A DNA stretch of 64,000 bases from Mermis nigrescens (Eukaryota > Nematoda > Enoplea > Mermithida > Mermithidae), in contig JAVLUZ010000145.1 in assembly GCA_036768485.1 (NCBI GenBank), forward strand, positions 19,594,706 through 19,658,705. The letters run 5' to 3'. Both the position numbers and the translations under genes were made by a program. The notes under the pieces were generated by a model. It was not told the origin of the DNA. It saw only the letters and a program-made list of their open reading frames with translations, and searched no databases. Positions 35,056-46,990 of the stretch are shown here, one piece after another. The first letter of the stretch is position 1, and the number at the start of each line of letters is the position of its first letter.

Positions 35056-35691
35056 ATTTTTCAATTTTAAGTAGCGATATTATTTCCAAAGTGGAATGAC
35101 GCCATTGTTTGTCTTATACTGCTTTAACACTACCTACATGTGCTGATATAATCTTGTGTTACGATATAACACAGTGCGCTAATCGTGCGCATATACTGCA
35201 TTTGTTGCATTTGGTGGTTTATAATTGCTTGTCGTGTCATCACACATCGACCTTTTGCGCTCAATTTGGAGTGGGTTATTTTCTGAAACGTTTCTTTACA
35301 TCTTTTGCCGAAAATATAACGTGTTTGCTTTAATACTGTTTTTATGTAAAACTTTTCTGCCATGTTTTTTTGCCGTTTTTTGATTGAAAAAATCAAATTT
35401 TTTTCCCAAAAGTGTTCAGGCCGACTATCCGTATCCAGTCCAAAATTTGTAACTCCTAATTTTCATTTAACGTACATTGTAATGTATCTAAATTGCGGGG
35501 TGTAGTCGGGGAGGGATAAAAAGGGCATTTTCTTTTGCAAAAATTTGCGTAAAAAACGCCTAAATATACTATAACAGCTCAGGTTTTTGGCCAACGGTCG
35601 GGAGGGGGTGGGGCTGAAAAATCTTTACTTTTTCCAGGAGTAGGGGGAAGGGGCGGGGCGGGCGACTCGAAGGATAAGAGATGCCCCTATC

Positions 35692-36146
35692 CAGACGTGC
35701 ACAGCTTGGAAATTTTCTGGGGGGGGGGTTAAGTGGGCGAAACCAAAAAAGTTTTCCTAAGTGTTTTTTTATCTTGAAAAATAGTGGATATGAGTCAAAA
35801 TTATAATTTTTGGCGTTCCTGAAGCTAATGATCCTCTATCTTTCTAAACCAACTTAATGACGTAAAAAAATTTATAAAAGTTTGAATAAATTGATCAAAA
35901 CGTAGTCAAGAATGGGGTAAATGACGCGAAGCTTTGAAAATTTGACACTTTTGATTCAATCGAAAAATTTAATACAAAATTTGACATGAATTTTGACACA
36001 AATGTTTTTATTAAGGCTGAATACGCTAAAAGCACGATTTTTTGGAAAAGTACGAATTCTGGGCCAACAAAATTTCCGCACGGGGTATTAATTTTTTGGG
36101 GGTTAAATTCCATCTCCCACACCCCGACCCTTCGAGATCATGTATG
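35692..36146 (+). mobile_element. F8 MITE
   Basis: It begins CAGACGTGCACAGCTTGG and ends TTCGAGATCATGTATG. Flanks CCCCTATC (35684-35691) and CTCCTATC (36147-36154) differ at one base. The interior has GGATATGAGTCAAAA, TTTTTGGCGTTCCTGA and ATTTGACACTTTTGA phrases shared with copies near 38700, 41100, 41950, 45450 and 54650. Confidence 0.75.
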
Positions 36147-36377
36147 CTCCTATCCTTTCTTATGTATTTGAGATGTACGTACGTGTGTAGGTATCCTTCA
36201 AATTTCTCTTCCAGTCCAAAATTTTTAATCCGCCACCGTGGTTCTCGAAACTAGCGCTATGATTCAATTGAACAACGTGTTATAATGCTTGGCTTATAAT
36301 TGTTTCTTGTGCTTCAAAGCAATATTATTGTTTTATAATTGTAGCTTTCCGCAGTATATCGGCCGTATACACATATA

Positions 36378-36970
36378 CAGGGTGGGCCAAAAAAAGTTTA
36401 CATTCCGATTCAACAGGTCATAACTTCGGCTGATGTGAACGTGAGACGCTAGAACTGGCAACATTAGATAGATAAAAGTGTCTTCTTTCGAATCGTGTAA
36501 AACATTTTGGCCGTCTGCCAGCGTTTCGTGCACTACGGCTATTTGTTTACACCTCACTTCGATATTGTTCTAACCTCAGAGTTTCTGCGTTGTATCACAT
36601 TACTGCGTATGTAGGAATCCTTTTTTGACCTGTTTGACGATAAATGCCTTCACAAAAATTAGGTAGCACAGTTTTTAAACCCCCAGAGTAGATACGCTTC
36701 CTACTGAGTGCAAAATTTCGGGATATCGTGAAAATAGGATGCAAATTGATGGCAGGACCAATGACGCTATTGGCCTTTAAACAATATTAAAGTAGGGTGT
36801 AAACTAATTGCCGTAGCGCTCGAAGCATTGATATCTGACCAAAATTTTGTATAGGATTCGAAAGAAGACACTTTTATCTATCTAATGTCGCCAGTACTAA
36901 CGTCTCATGTTCACATCAGCCGAAGTCATGACCTGTTGAATCAGAATGTAGCCTTTTTTGGCCCACCCTG
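36378..36970. mobile_element. Mariner-like MITE, long TIRs
   Basis: Ends CAGGGTGGGCCAAAAAAAG and CTTTTTTGGCCCACCCTG are inverse copies continuing for about 160 bases. TA flanks both sides (36376-36377, 36971-36972), the mariner/Tc1 target duplication. No transposase frame. The duplicated copy is at 59501-60096. Confidence 0.85.
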
Positions 36971-36978
36971 TATGTAAG

Positions 36979-37034
36979 CAGGGGAATACGAAAATATTTT
37001 CTTTTTCCGCAAGTGCCTCCCGAAGGAAAAAAAA

Positions 37035-37065
<31 letters not shown>

Positions 37066-37733
37066 AAAAAGAAAAAAAGAAAAAAGAAAAAAAAAGAAAA
37101 AAAGAAAAAAAGAAAAAAAAAGAAAAAGAAAAAAAAGAAAAAAGAAAAAAAAGAGAAAGAAAAAAGAAAAAAGAAAGAAAAAAATTGAAAGAAAAAAGAA
37201 ACAACCCAATTCTGGAAGAAAATTGAAAGAACGGCAAAAATAGGTTTTCAGCACACTTGAGTTATTAAACTCGAAATTTCCCAACGCTCCGCGTCGGTTT
37301 TCTTATTTTCTATAATATTTATCTTACCCTAGAAGCTCGGGCTTGACATAAAAATAGTTAATGAGTCAGAAAAATCTGACGCTCCGCGCCGATTTATTAT
37401 TTTTCTGCATTGGTTTTCTTTCGAAAACCGCAATATTATATGCAAATACGAGAATTTTTAAATGCGTTAAAGTCAAGCTCGAATTTGATAGTGAGAAATA
37501 GTCTTACGGAATGGTTAAACGATAGATTTTTTATATCCAAGTTTGAAATCAAGCAAAAGAAATTATGGATTTTAAATAAAAGTTTTTCTTCATCATAGTT
37601 TAGAGTTCGTCGAGAGTCGCTAAAAAATGCCCTTATTTTCGCGGGCATCTCCTAATGGTTCTCGAGATATGCGACTTCGGAAATTTCGCTCTACTTTCCC
37701 CTCCCCTGAAATAATATCTCGTTTACGCCCCTG
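36979..37733 (+). mobile_element. F7-related MITE (CAGGGG ends)
   Basis: Ends CAGGGGAATACG and CGTTTACGCCCCTG are inverse matches. Flanks TATGTAAG / TGTGTACG agree at six of eight here and seven of eight in the duplicated copy (60105-60798). GACGCTCCGCGCCG words and ATCTCCTAATGGTTCTC link it to the F7 element at 45633-46405. It lies 8 bases from the mariner-like element. Confidence 0.72.
37027..37200 (+). repeat. (GAAAAAA)n polypurine run
   Basis: About 170 bases of A with a G every 5-8 bases. The duplicated block lacks it (about 60148-60160), so it expanded or contracted after duplication. The lysine-rich and phenylalanine-rich frames here are repeat translations. Confidence 0.97.
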
Positions 37734-37758
37734 TGTGTACGTATAGCATAACTGAGGT

Positions 37759-38106
37759 CACACCTGGGCAATGCCCCATATCGGCCCATCACCAGGACGG
37801 GCCGAACCAAAAGTTGGACGGGGCGAAGGGGTAACTTGGACGGGGCAATGTTTTGTACAGGGAGAAAATTTTTGGAGATAATTTAAGGAAATGCTAGATA
37901 CAGTATATCATGATCAGTTTGCAAAACATGCACAGGAACCATCTTATTACACTGTTCGACACCTTTTTCATGGATGGACCCACCTTTTTCCAGTGACTGA
38001 CCCACTGATTAAGCTGAACGACCCACCTTTTTCAGGGTCTAGGGACCCACCCACCCTTTTGGCTGGAAGTTGGATGGGGCGAACCGTCAGCCATTGCCCA
38101 GGTATG
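37759..38106 (+). mobile_element. F5 MITE with a matching empty site in the duplicated block
   Basis: It begins CACACCTGGGCAATG and ends CATTGCCCAGGTATG. ACTGAGGT flanks both sides exactly (37751-37758, 38107-38114). The other copy of the block has a single uninterrupted ACTGAGGT at 60816-60823, so this insertion is present in only one of the two versions. Confidence 0.95.
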
Positions 38107-38639
38107 ACTGAGGTACACAAGTACGTCACGTCATGGGTTTTTACATTAAAATCGTTTCATTCTTTTAACTTTTTTAAATTTCATTTAGCATCGTATATAG
38201 CATTTTTGTGTGTTCTTTTGATAGTTTTAACTTGATGCTCTATTTGATGTATACAATTTTCTTTTTTTGTATTTTTTTACTTTTTATATTTTTTCATTTC
38301 GGCCGTAAAAATTTTTGATATATTCTTATTGATGGTATTTTTTATACTCTAATGAACAGATTTAATTTTTTTTCTTAAATCAGTACTTATACATGCTTAA
38401 ACATGCGGAAAGTTTTAAAGTACGGTTTTTGGGATGAATGAGGCTGTAAGTCGCTAAGCTTGACGAAAAACCTGGCATCAAAGAATTTAAATTTTTGACC
38501 TCATTCGGACTTTGGTGCTTATCCTCTCGTTTATAGCAGTTCGAAGCTGTTGGGGAAAGGCGTTCAATCAAATTCTTTAAATTTTTGAAGTTTTGACTTA
38601 AACTTGACTTGCTTTTGTATTCTAAAACACTGATTGTGT

Positions 38640-39035
38640 ATGAGACATGCGCAGTATTGGAATTCGAGCAGTGAAACCCCGAAAATTTTATAAAATGCAT
38701 TTTTGGGCTGAAAAACGGTGGTTACGCTTCAGGAACACGATTTTTTGGCGTTTTTGACGATGCAATATCTTCCTAGAACGTAAAAGCATAAGTATTCTGA
38801 AAACATATCGAAAAACTAATTTTGAAGGAATATCATAAAAAATTCAAATAGGTTTTGAAAAATTCTTATAAATTGAAGAAAATATAGTTAAAAATGAGTA
38901 TTTGGCGCCAAACGCCGAAAATTTGGCACTTTTGAGCAAGCTGATAGATCAAAAGGCCAAAACAGCCTTTTCTGCGAATTTCTCGGAACTTGGCGAATTC
39001 AAGGTGCGAGGGTGAAAAAATTTTTCAGAGGGTTG
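38640..39035 (+). mobile_element. F8-related element
   Basis: It shares AAAACGGTGGTTACGC, TTTTTGGCGTTTTTGACGAT, TTCCTAGAACG and TTGGCGCCAAACGCC with other F8 copies. Ends are not resolved. Duplicated at about 61360-61740. Confidence 0.55.
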
Positions 39036-39215
39036 AACCTTCCTAAACCCGTAAGATCGTGTAGTATATACATTGTGTCTGCGTTTTTAGAAACACAAGT
39101 TTTGTTCGTGTTATCGTTTTACGTGTCATATGTTTTGACATGTTTTGCATGCTTTCTGTTTTGTTCTATTCTTTTGACCGTGTCAGTCTTCATCTCGGCT
39201 TCGTTCGAACTGCAG

Positions 39216-39295
39216 GCTGTGCATTTGTCACGTTTGCGTCTCGACCATGTGCTTTGAACGCCATTAAGGAATTGCATCAGTCACAAATTATGGAG
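39216..39295 (+). CDS. CELF-like protein, exon 4 (second half of RRM2)
   Basis: The acceptor ACTGCAG completes KGCAFVTF, the RNP1 motif of RRM2, followed by ASRPCALNAIKELHQSQIME, the conserved end of the domain. It is 80 bp and ends in phase 0 at donor GTAGTT. An almost identical exon lies at 61915-61994. The flanking intron sequence reads open for some distance, but the domain ends at the exon 5 junction (ME to GCSNP), which matches the family. Confidence 0.95.
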
Positions 39296-39642
39296 GTAGT
39301 TGCTCGTCCGTCATTTTTTTACTTTTGTTTTTGTTTTTATTTCAATTTTTCATGTGTTTTGCCGATGTTTTTACAAAATTCATGTTTTTTCTTGTGCTGC
39401 CTATCGCTACAGTAACGCTATGTAGAGCGATGTGATTTTTGTGCTAGAATACGCCGTTTTTAACGTCTTACGGCACCTTGCACTGCTGCAGTTAAACGAC
39501 GATTAACTAGATGTGGTCGTGTATGACAATTACGACTTAGGATTTAGCTCAGCTAAAGAATTGTTTTAAATTCAGCTCTAATGTTAGGCCAGCTTGAACC
39601 TGGCTTAGCTAACTTTACAGAAGGTTACTCGCGCAGTCTGTT

Positions 39643-39890
39643 CCCCGTATGCATAGCATGGGAGCTGAGGATCTTCCACCCAAAATTGGTCACCCATCGC
39701 TCACCCCCATTCCCCCAAAGTCGGAACTTGTTTACCTGTTCCACGGTTTTGGCAAAGGCTTGACATTTTTTTGGTAATTTTTAGTGTTTTTGTAAAACTA
39801 TTTTTAACCAAAACTTGAAGCTCATTCAGCTCCCCCCTTAAAATAATCGACTGCCCCTTGCCGTTATTTCGGACTGTTGCACGTCTGTGG
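39643..39890 (+). mobile_element. F2-related MITE
   Basis: It has GCATAGCATGGGAGCTGAGG on the left, CCCCAAAGTCGGAAC inside and CTGTTGCACGTCTG on the right, all F2-like. No TSD found. Duplicated at about 62353-62592. Confidence 0.5.
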
Positions 39891-40330
39891 ACCTGCTTAA
39901 CATTGAAAAGCTTGCTTCTTAGAGTTACTCTTTTATACTGGGTCGCCTATCGTGCATTTCGATTAAATAAGGAGAAACCTATGAATTTGACGTTGTAAAT
40001 CAAATATTGAAATATGGAAATGTGAATTCACAAGTATATTTCGGGTGTCCAAGGATTAAAAAGTTTGGACAAATCGGACAACAAATAATGATAAATGGTA
40101 AATAATAAGTGCTTATGCAAATAAGCGAACATGTAGAACTACGAAGAACTTCTTTGAAGTGTTAACAAGCTATCCGTGCATCTACATACTTGGTTTCCTG
40201 TAAAGGATGCTGGAAGGAATATACGAAAATATTATTTTTCAATTAAACACAACTGAAATTTTTAGGCTTTAGTTAAAGTGAATATTAATAATAGTTATTA
40301 ATATTATTAATTATTAATATTAATAATAGT

Positions 40331-40900
40331 CAAATCTGATATAATGCTTTTCAGTTATTATTGTTAATATTCATTTAAAGCAGACTGTAAAATCTACGGG
40401 TGATTAGAGATAATCAGAAATAAGCGAGAATTCGAAATATTTAATTGGAAATAATAAAATAATAAAAAATAAAAAATTATAAATTAGCCAAAATCAACTA
40501 TCTCCACATATTCAACCGGAAGTGGATTATCAAGAATTAAACATTTTCATTTTTAGCGCTCTTAATCTTGATAGGGAACCAGGATTTCAGTAAGGAGGCT
40601 GTTGTACCATAGTCTTTCCACAAACACTTAAAAATTGATTAAAATTTAACTATCGACGGGCATAATAGCATTTTATCGCTTTTTCATTACCTACTTTCAT
40701 TCAAAATTATTTTGATGCGAAATTTTTCAGAAAAAATCAAAATTTTTGGGAATTATTCTGTGCACGAAAGTGCTAATGTTGTCTAAATTTTTTAATTTTA
40801 GCGAAAAACAGAAAACTAGTATAGTTGGAGACTGACAGTACTTCCAGTTTCTTATATTCGAGCACTTAAGCAATATATACAAACCTATCAAAGCATTTAG
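40331..40900. other. AT-rich intron 4 stretch
   Basis: Contains AT-rich runs (ATAATAAAATAATAAAAAAT near 40450) and nothing recognised. Confidence 0.4.
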
Positions 40901-40919
40901 CGAATTTCCAGACTTTGAG

Positions 40920-41351
40920 TGTAAAAACGGGAGAAAATCTTACTCAAATTAGTGCTTTTGCTCCAAAAATCGTTGAAAGATCTATGATAGCCTTCGTTGC
41001 CTTCCATAAGTTACTTCTGACTAAAACAATATACATTTTAGGTTGTCAAGGAAGTAAAATCTTGGGCTCCAAAATGGTGGATACGCGTCAAAAACATCGC
41101 TTTTCGGCGTGTCTTATGATCCTAGAGCATAACATCAGAAAAATTTTTAAAAAATCAAGATTACTCAATTGAATTGAGCAAAATATGGGCAATCCGAAAA
41201 TTTGGCTTATTTTCTGCAAATAGATTAGCAGAAAACGCTTGAAAAAGCACCTTTTCTACGAATTTTTAGGAAAATTTTGGAAAATCCCTAAGTATGGGGG
41301 GGTGAGAGAATTTCTGGGGAGATAAAAACCCCCCGAATCCACAGATTATGC
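40920..41351 (+). mobile_element. F8 MITE interrupted near its right end by F4
   Basis: It shares AAAATGGTGGATACGCGTC, TTTTCGGCGTGTCTTATGAT and ATCCTAGAGC with F8. The right end CCACAGATTATG matches F8 ends of the form AGATCATGTATG. The F4 element at 41352 entered right there. Confidence 0.55.
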
Positions 41352-41849
41352 CACTGGCGGTTTTAGAGGAGGCGGGGGCGGGCGGCCGCCTCTCTGTCGT
41401 CAGAAAATATTTGGGCACAATGAAGAACAGATGTGTATTTTTCGATTTTAGCCATTTTTATCATGATTTTTGAATTTTTTAGCGCCGGAATAATACTCAT
41501 CAATGACATTTATTGACTCTCTTATTGCTCTATTAAATTTAAAGTTAATTTATATCAGAAGAGCAGTTTTGTATAGAACAAAGATTTTGTAGCTCCTATG
41601 ATGAGTTCTCGAGTGTATTTCTCGGCGATTTGTGTCGATCTGCATTAATTTCGCGAGTTTTTCATAAAAAATGAAATTTTTTCGAAAGTTCTCAACTTTT
41701 TTTGCATCAGAAATAATTCTGCCTATTAAAAGACGGCTAAAAAAACCGGTACTTTGTACATAATATAGGAATATCTGGACAATGTTTGACACTTTTAGGA
41801 AGATTTTGGACTCCGCATCCCCTATCAGAAAATGCTAAATATGCCACTA
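41352..41849 (+). mobile_element. F4 element, long form (498 bp)
   Basis: It begins CACTGGCGGTTTTAGAGG, with GGGCGGCCGCC and TCTGTCGTC, and ends AAAATGCTAAATATGCCACTA. Flanks GATTATGC (41344-41351) and GATCATGC (41850-41857) differ at one base. The interior matches the long F4 at 14944-16121. No transposase frame. Confidence 0.78.
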
Positions 41850-41874
41850 GATCATGCATGGTAGTCACCAGACA

Positions 41875-42240
41875 AGCAGAGCGTGGAAATTCTGAGGATT
41901 GAAATAAAAAATTGCTTGAAATGCCTTTTTGGGCTTACAAATAGTCGATATGCGTCAAAAACATCAAATTTAGGCGTTTGTGACTATTCTTAGCTTTTCT
42001 TGAACATATAGACGTAGAGAGATGCGACGGAATATCAAAGAGACTCAAATAAATGGAACGAAACAGTCAAAAAATGAGTATATGGCGTGAAGCGCCGAGA
42101 ATTTGACACTTTAGAGTCAAAAAGATCGCTAAAAACGATTGAAAAATAGAATTTTTTCTAGAAACTTTCAAAAAATTGTAGGTTGAAAGAATTTTTGGAG
42201 GGGGTGAAAACCCTCAAACTTCCTCCTCCAGATCATGTAG
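41875..42240 (+). mobile_element. F8 MITE
   Basis: It starts about CAGACAAGCAGAGCGTGG and ends CCTCCAGATCATGTAGG, with GATATGCGTCAAAAACATC and ATGGCGTGAAGCGCCGAG inside. The flanks do not match clearly. Confidence 0.6.
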
Positions 42241-42841
42241 GATGGCTACGAATCTTTCGTTTTGAATATTTTTCGTTTTACGGCCTGAAATCGTATGTTG
42301 CCAATTGTTCTGTGTACTGTCAAACCAACGCTTGATAATTGAACATGTTAAATCCGTTCGACGTGATGCTTTGGCTCTCAAACAGGCTCTTTTAGCCTAC
42401 ATTGCTATCTCGAAATTAAAATGTTGTTTTCTACATACGTATTCCATAACAACTATCCGCTTCAGTACTTAAAAATTTTGTATCGAAAATTGAAAGGGGC
42501 CCTTTTTCAAGACTGCAACAAGTCGGATTTAGAAAAAGAAAATGTACACAGACAAGCCAACAACAAGCAACTTTATAACATCCTATTATTATGGATTGGA
42601 ACCGTGCTACGAAATCAAATTATTAAGTTGTAAATTGATTTAAATTTTTGTTTTAAATTAATAATTAAAGTTTTTGGTTTATTTAAATTAATAAATAAAG
42701 TGACAATAAATTTAGTAATAAAATATATTAGTTCTCAAAAAATGAAATTTTAATGAAATTATGTAAAGATTTTATTTATCGGCTAAGAATTAAAATTTAT
42801 AATTTTACTAAAATGGTTCGCGTATCGATCGAAATTCTCAG

Positions 42842-43024
42842 GGCTGCTCAAATCCTTTGGTAGTAAAATTGGCCGATTCGCAGAAGGAGAAAGAGCAGAA
42901 AAAGGCCACTTCCGGTCAGGCGATGCCTAAACAAAGTGTAAACGAATCGGTCGCCAATTTGGCGGCGGTTCAAATGGCTCAGTCGCTATTAGCTCAAAAC
43001 CAAGCCATTGGCTCATATTTAAAC
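42842..43024 (+). CDS. CELF-like protein, exon 5 (start of linker)
   Basis: The acceptor ATTCTCAG joins in phase 0 to give MEGCSNPLVVKLADSQKEKE, the invariant sequence just after CELF RRM2. Then a linker KKATSGQAMPKQSVNES and an A/L/Q-rich stretch AAVQMAQSLLAQNQAIGSYLN. It is 183 bp and ends in phase 0 at donor GTGCGT, a less usual donor. The linker binds partners and holds the divergent effector region in this family. Confidence 0.92.
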
Positions 43025-43654
43025 GTGCGTGTCTATTCGTAGCTACTCGAAAAATTTTATATAAAAACCGAAAAATATATAAATTTATACACTTAGCATA
43101 ATTTTTTACTCTATTTAGGGAATGATTAGAAGAATTGGAAAGATACATATAAGTCATTATAAACGGATGGTTGATTTGTTTGAAAAGTCATATTTCATAA
43201 ATAATTGCGATATAAAGATGTAAAATGAAAACATGTTGTGAATATATTAATAGAGTTTAAAATTATTTATCAAAAAATTGAAGATCAAGCAAACGATCTT
43301 CGTTAAATTCAGCATACCTACTTCAGATGACGAATATTTACCTTTTATTTATTTATTCATTTATTTTTTCATATTGATGACTTTCTTTTATTATTGACAA
43401 GTGTTTGCTGAAAGACGATTATTTTTGGGAAATTGCAAATGTTATTCGTATTATAAATGTACAATGTAAAGCCGGGAAAATTAGAAATTCGAGCGTTTTA
43501 CAGCTTTTTCTTCGACATCCCGGTAGACTTATTTTTTTACCGCACTTTTTTACTACGATAGCAAAAGGAATTAGGTTTTTTGTGACAAGACTTCAATTCT
43601 GTGTTTCCTAACAGCGGAAGTATGTAAATTGTAAATTGTCAAAACAGTGTAAAC

Positions 43655-43860
43655 CATACATGTAACAGGGGGATGGGAGGGATCCCTCCACCCAAAGTCG
43701 GACGTCCCCCCATTCCCTCCCCTCCCCAAAGCCAGAAAATTTTTGACCCCCCCTAAAATCGAATTTTTCGGCCGTTTTTCTGGCCCAAAATTGTGGACCA
43801 TTTACTTCCCCTAAAATGGCCGGGACCCTCCTTCCCAAATTTCGAGCCGTTACATTTATG
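43655..43860 (+). mobile_element. F2 MITE (206 bp)
   Basis: It begins CATACATGTAACAGGGGG and ends GAGCCGTTACATTTATG, with CACCCAAAGTCGGACGTC inside. Flanks GTGTAAAC / GCGTAAAA agree at six of eight. Confidence 0.8.
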
Positions 43861-43869
43861 GCGTAAAAT

Positions 43870-45400
43870 GAAATTCTCATCCTTCTATGCAAACATCAAC
43901 TAGCCAGACCAGCGAAATATAAAAAAATGTGAGAAAAAACTGAGCAAAACGTCAAAATAACGTTGAAACTAGATTTTTTTGATCAATTTCAGGTTTTTTT
44001 AAAGAAATTTTTTCATTCATTCATTATATTGCGACGGGCGCATTAAGTAGTGGACCGTTTACAGTATTTTACGCATGTAAGTACGTGTGAATAACGAAAG
44101 TATTTGAGCAGCAGATTTTATGCAATTATTCAACCTAAATTGACGCGATTGCTGTAAAAACTGCATTAGTAGGCTTATTAATTGCTTTTTTTCAATTTTA
44201 ATGTCAAAAAGATGAAAAATGGAGGAAAAGCCATTGTTTTCTCGTTTTATGGATTTAAGACGGTTTAATCAGTCATATCTACACAGTTATTATTTTTTCC
44301 TCACTTTCTTCCTATTCTTCTCTTGCATTTTTTTCTTGCTCAACAATCCTACATATATTTGTTCACCTTTTTACAAATTTTAGGCATTTCGAAGTATTTT
44401 TGAGGTTTACTCTATTTCCGATTTTTATTTTCTTCTACTTTTTCTTCCATTTGTCTCAATTTACTGTCGGTTATTTAGGATTTTTCACTTTTGAATTATC
44501 AAATTTCTGCAAATGTTTCTTTCTTTTAATGATTACATAATTTATTCGTTTTCCAAATTTAATAAATTTGATCAAAATTTTATAATTTAAACTGAGATGG
44601 CTTACATTTATGTTTATTTGTCTCGATTTTGTAAATTGAGCTAATCGACAAAATGCTGCATTTTGATCGTCGGTCAATTTTTTCAATTTTATTTTCGCGA
44701 ACAGCAGCTCTGAGCTTTTGGCTAGAAATTTTATTAGTTTGAATTTAATTTAAATTTAATTATGTTCAAATTAGGTTAAATTAATCATTTTTAATTCTGT
44801 TGCGTAGAATTAAATTCCAGTCTTGTTCTATAAGTTATACATTTAATCGGTTAAATTTCCATCTGCGCTCTTTCTTTTTCTTTTATCTTCAATTCGTTCT
44901 ATTCGAAATGTGGCCTTTTTCAATACACCGAATTATGTGATAATCAAGCCATTCTAATATGTTAGAAGGCAGATTTAAACTAGATCTTTGCCATCGTCGT
45001 GAAGTTTTCACTGTTTCGTCAGGCACGTTGCTGGCCGTCCTATTATGGGGGACCAACACCAGTTTTTGGGGGGGACTAAGCCCAAAAAGGCCAAAAATGG
45101 CACAAAATAACGTTTAAAAAGTCCTGTTTTTCCGATTTTTCTGAATTTTGGGAGACCGAACCCCCTACCCCCATTCCACCCAGAAATACGTGTCTGTGTT
45201 TCGTTTGAGAGGGCAAGACACCTATAAAATGGTTTTATTTTATTAGAAAAACGCTTTTAAAATTTAAGATATTTGAAGAATTTTGAATTTTTGAGCTTAA
45301 AGAGGACCAACTTTGAGTGTGATCTTGCACTTGCTTAATGATAGCTCAACCCCTAACATGGGCCTGGAGCTTTTTTTGTGGTCAGTCGGAGACATTCACA
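43870..45400. other. AT-rich intron 5 stretch
   Basis: T-rich sequence (44160-44520) with no recognised frame. A worn GGGGGACC-type mobile-element end lies near 45040-45180. Confidence 0.4.
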
Positions 45401-45409
45401 GCAATTTAC

Positions 45410-46600
45410 TTAGAGTGGGAATCCAAAACTTTTTCTAGGTGCCTTTTTCGGGCTTAAAAACGATGGATACGCGTCAAAAACTTTATTATATGGCGTTTCT
45501 GACGATGCGCCATCTTTCTAGAACCTAAAATTATAAAAAATTTCGAAAAAAATAGTCCAAAAATGAGTATATGGCGCAAAGCAGCTAAACTTTGTCGCTT
45601 TTGAGCAGACTGATAGCCAAAAAGCTTAAAACCAGGTCCGTACTCAGGGGGCGGGTCCCCCTCCCTTCCCGGAATAGTGAAAAATTTTTGTTTCTCCCAA
45701 GGGTCCTCCAAAGGGAAAATGGAAAACTGGCGAAGTGCGCCTGAAACAACGCCAAGAAAGTTTTAGCGTACTTTTTATCTAGTAAACTCAGAATTTTCCG
45801 GCGCTTCGCGCCGGATATATACTTTTTGTATAGTTTTTTCTTCTAAACCGCTTGATATCGCTGGAATTTGAGTTAGACATAGAAAGCATGTCATTTTTCT
45901 CCGGCGCTGCGCGCCGTATTCATTTTTTCAGCTGAGGTTTTTGCCTTCTAGCTCACTCAAAACAGCTCAAATATGAGTTATGACATGGAGAACATAAAGT
46001 TTTTTCCGGCACTTCGCGCCGGATTTATTCTTTGCCTGTTTTTGTCTTCTAGCCCGCTCAAAACCGCTCAAATTTGAGCTTGACATGCAGAGTATGTTTA
46101 TTTTAAAAATTATCTACTATTATATGTATTATTTTTCTCTGTAAAGCACGATGATTAAACATAAAGACAGGAGATAAGAAATTATTAGTGAATTGAATAA
46201 CTAGAAATCAGTTAAGCAGATAAAAAAAATTTTTCAAAATTTTGTTTACAATTTTTCTTCACCATTCATTATACGAGTATACAGCTCACCAAGATACGCT
46301 CAAAGCCGCCTTTATTTTCGTATATCTCCTAATGGTTCTCCGAGATATCTGACCTCAAAAATTTTCGTCCCTCCCCCACTAAAATGGAATCGTGGATACG
46401 GGCTGCTTAAAACTATACGTTTTTATGAATTTTGTTGTAAAACCGCGAATTTTTGGGGGCAAAAGCATTTATGAGGGAAAAATCGACCCCTATTCCCCCT
46501 GAGATAAGGTGTGTAAGCGTCAGACTCTTCATAATCTAACCTCTTTTCGCATATCTCTAGAATAATATTTTTCACGTGGGAGGGATTTATGTCCTTCCTC
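45410..46600 (+). mobile_element. F8 element split by an F7 insertion
   Basis: The left part has GCCTTTTTCGGGCTTAAAAA, GATGGATACGCGTC and GGCGTTTCTGACGATGC. After the F7 insertion (45633-46405) AAACTATACG continues to a right part with ACCCCTATTCCCCCTGAG. Outer ends are approximate. Confidence 0.5.
45633..46405 (+). mobile_element. F7 MITE (773 bp) with tandem GC-palindrome units
   Basis: It begins CAGGTCCGTACTCAGGGG and ends GTGGATACGGGCTG. CTTAAAAC flanks both sides exactly (45625-45632, 46406-46413). The interior has three ~110-bp tandem units, each with a CCGGCGCTTCGCGCCGG-type palindrome (about 45798, 45903, 46010) and a CGCTCAAA phrase. No protein. Confidence 0.88.
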
Positions 46601-46824
46601 CGCCGCACTGCCCCCCCCAGAATAGCTAAGGTTTACTTAGGCTGGGCTTCGATTGAACTACCTCGAATTTACAGTGTGAAAACGTATTTTTTCCCTTGAC
46701 ATCAATGTACTTTACACTAATACAGTTCTCACAAAAGCATTGCATTTATTCTTTACACTTTACGGATAATGTTACATTTTGCGCTGAGTTTTGCAGTTTA
46801 CACGTCCGATTTTTCACTTTTTAG

Positions 46825-46990
46825 TTACTACAGCAAGCCGGACTCGGCCAATTAAATATTCAACAGCAATTGGCTCTGTTAGCTCAAGCTAATCAAAATG
46901 GCGGTGTAAGTTCGCCTATGTATTCGGGCCACTCGATCGCTTCAAATTTGCCCGGTTTGACCGGCTTGATGAATTATGGATCTAATGCCG
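46825..46990 (+). CDS. CELF-like protein, exon 6 (linker)
   Basis: The acceptor TTTTTTAG joins in phase 0: SYLN then LLQQAGLGQLNIQQQLALLA, a glutamine/leucine-rich stretch like the linker of CELF1/2. Then QANQNGGVSSPMYSGHS and LPGLTGLMNYGSNA. It is 166 bp and ends in phase 1 at donor GTATAT. Confidence 0.88.

Larger units (their letters stand above)
34194..40330 (+). repeat. Block duplicated at 57191-63004 (copy 1 right of exon 3)
   Basis: From within exon 3 through exon 4 and about 1 kb beyond, this sequence recurs in the same order and orientation after the N gap. Identity is roughly 90-95% by eye, with several clean insertion differences (37027-37200 and 37759-38106 here; about 60490-60630 and the sequence after 63004 in the other). 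Confidence 0.92.

Noticed and set aside
37027..37200. Poly(A) tail of a retrotransposed copy
   Set aside because: The run is periodic G-interrupted and lies in the interior of an F7-related element that has its own TSD.
36958..37284. Open frames rich in lysine (plus) or phenylalanine (minus), up to 122 codons
   Set aside because: They are translations of the GAAAAAA polypurine run, which is missing from the duplicated block.
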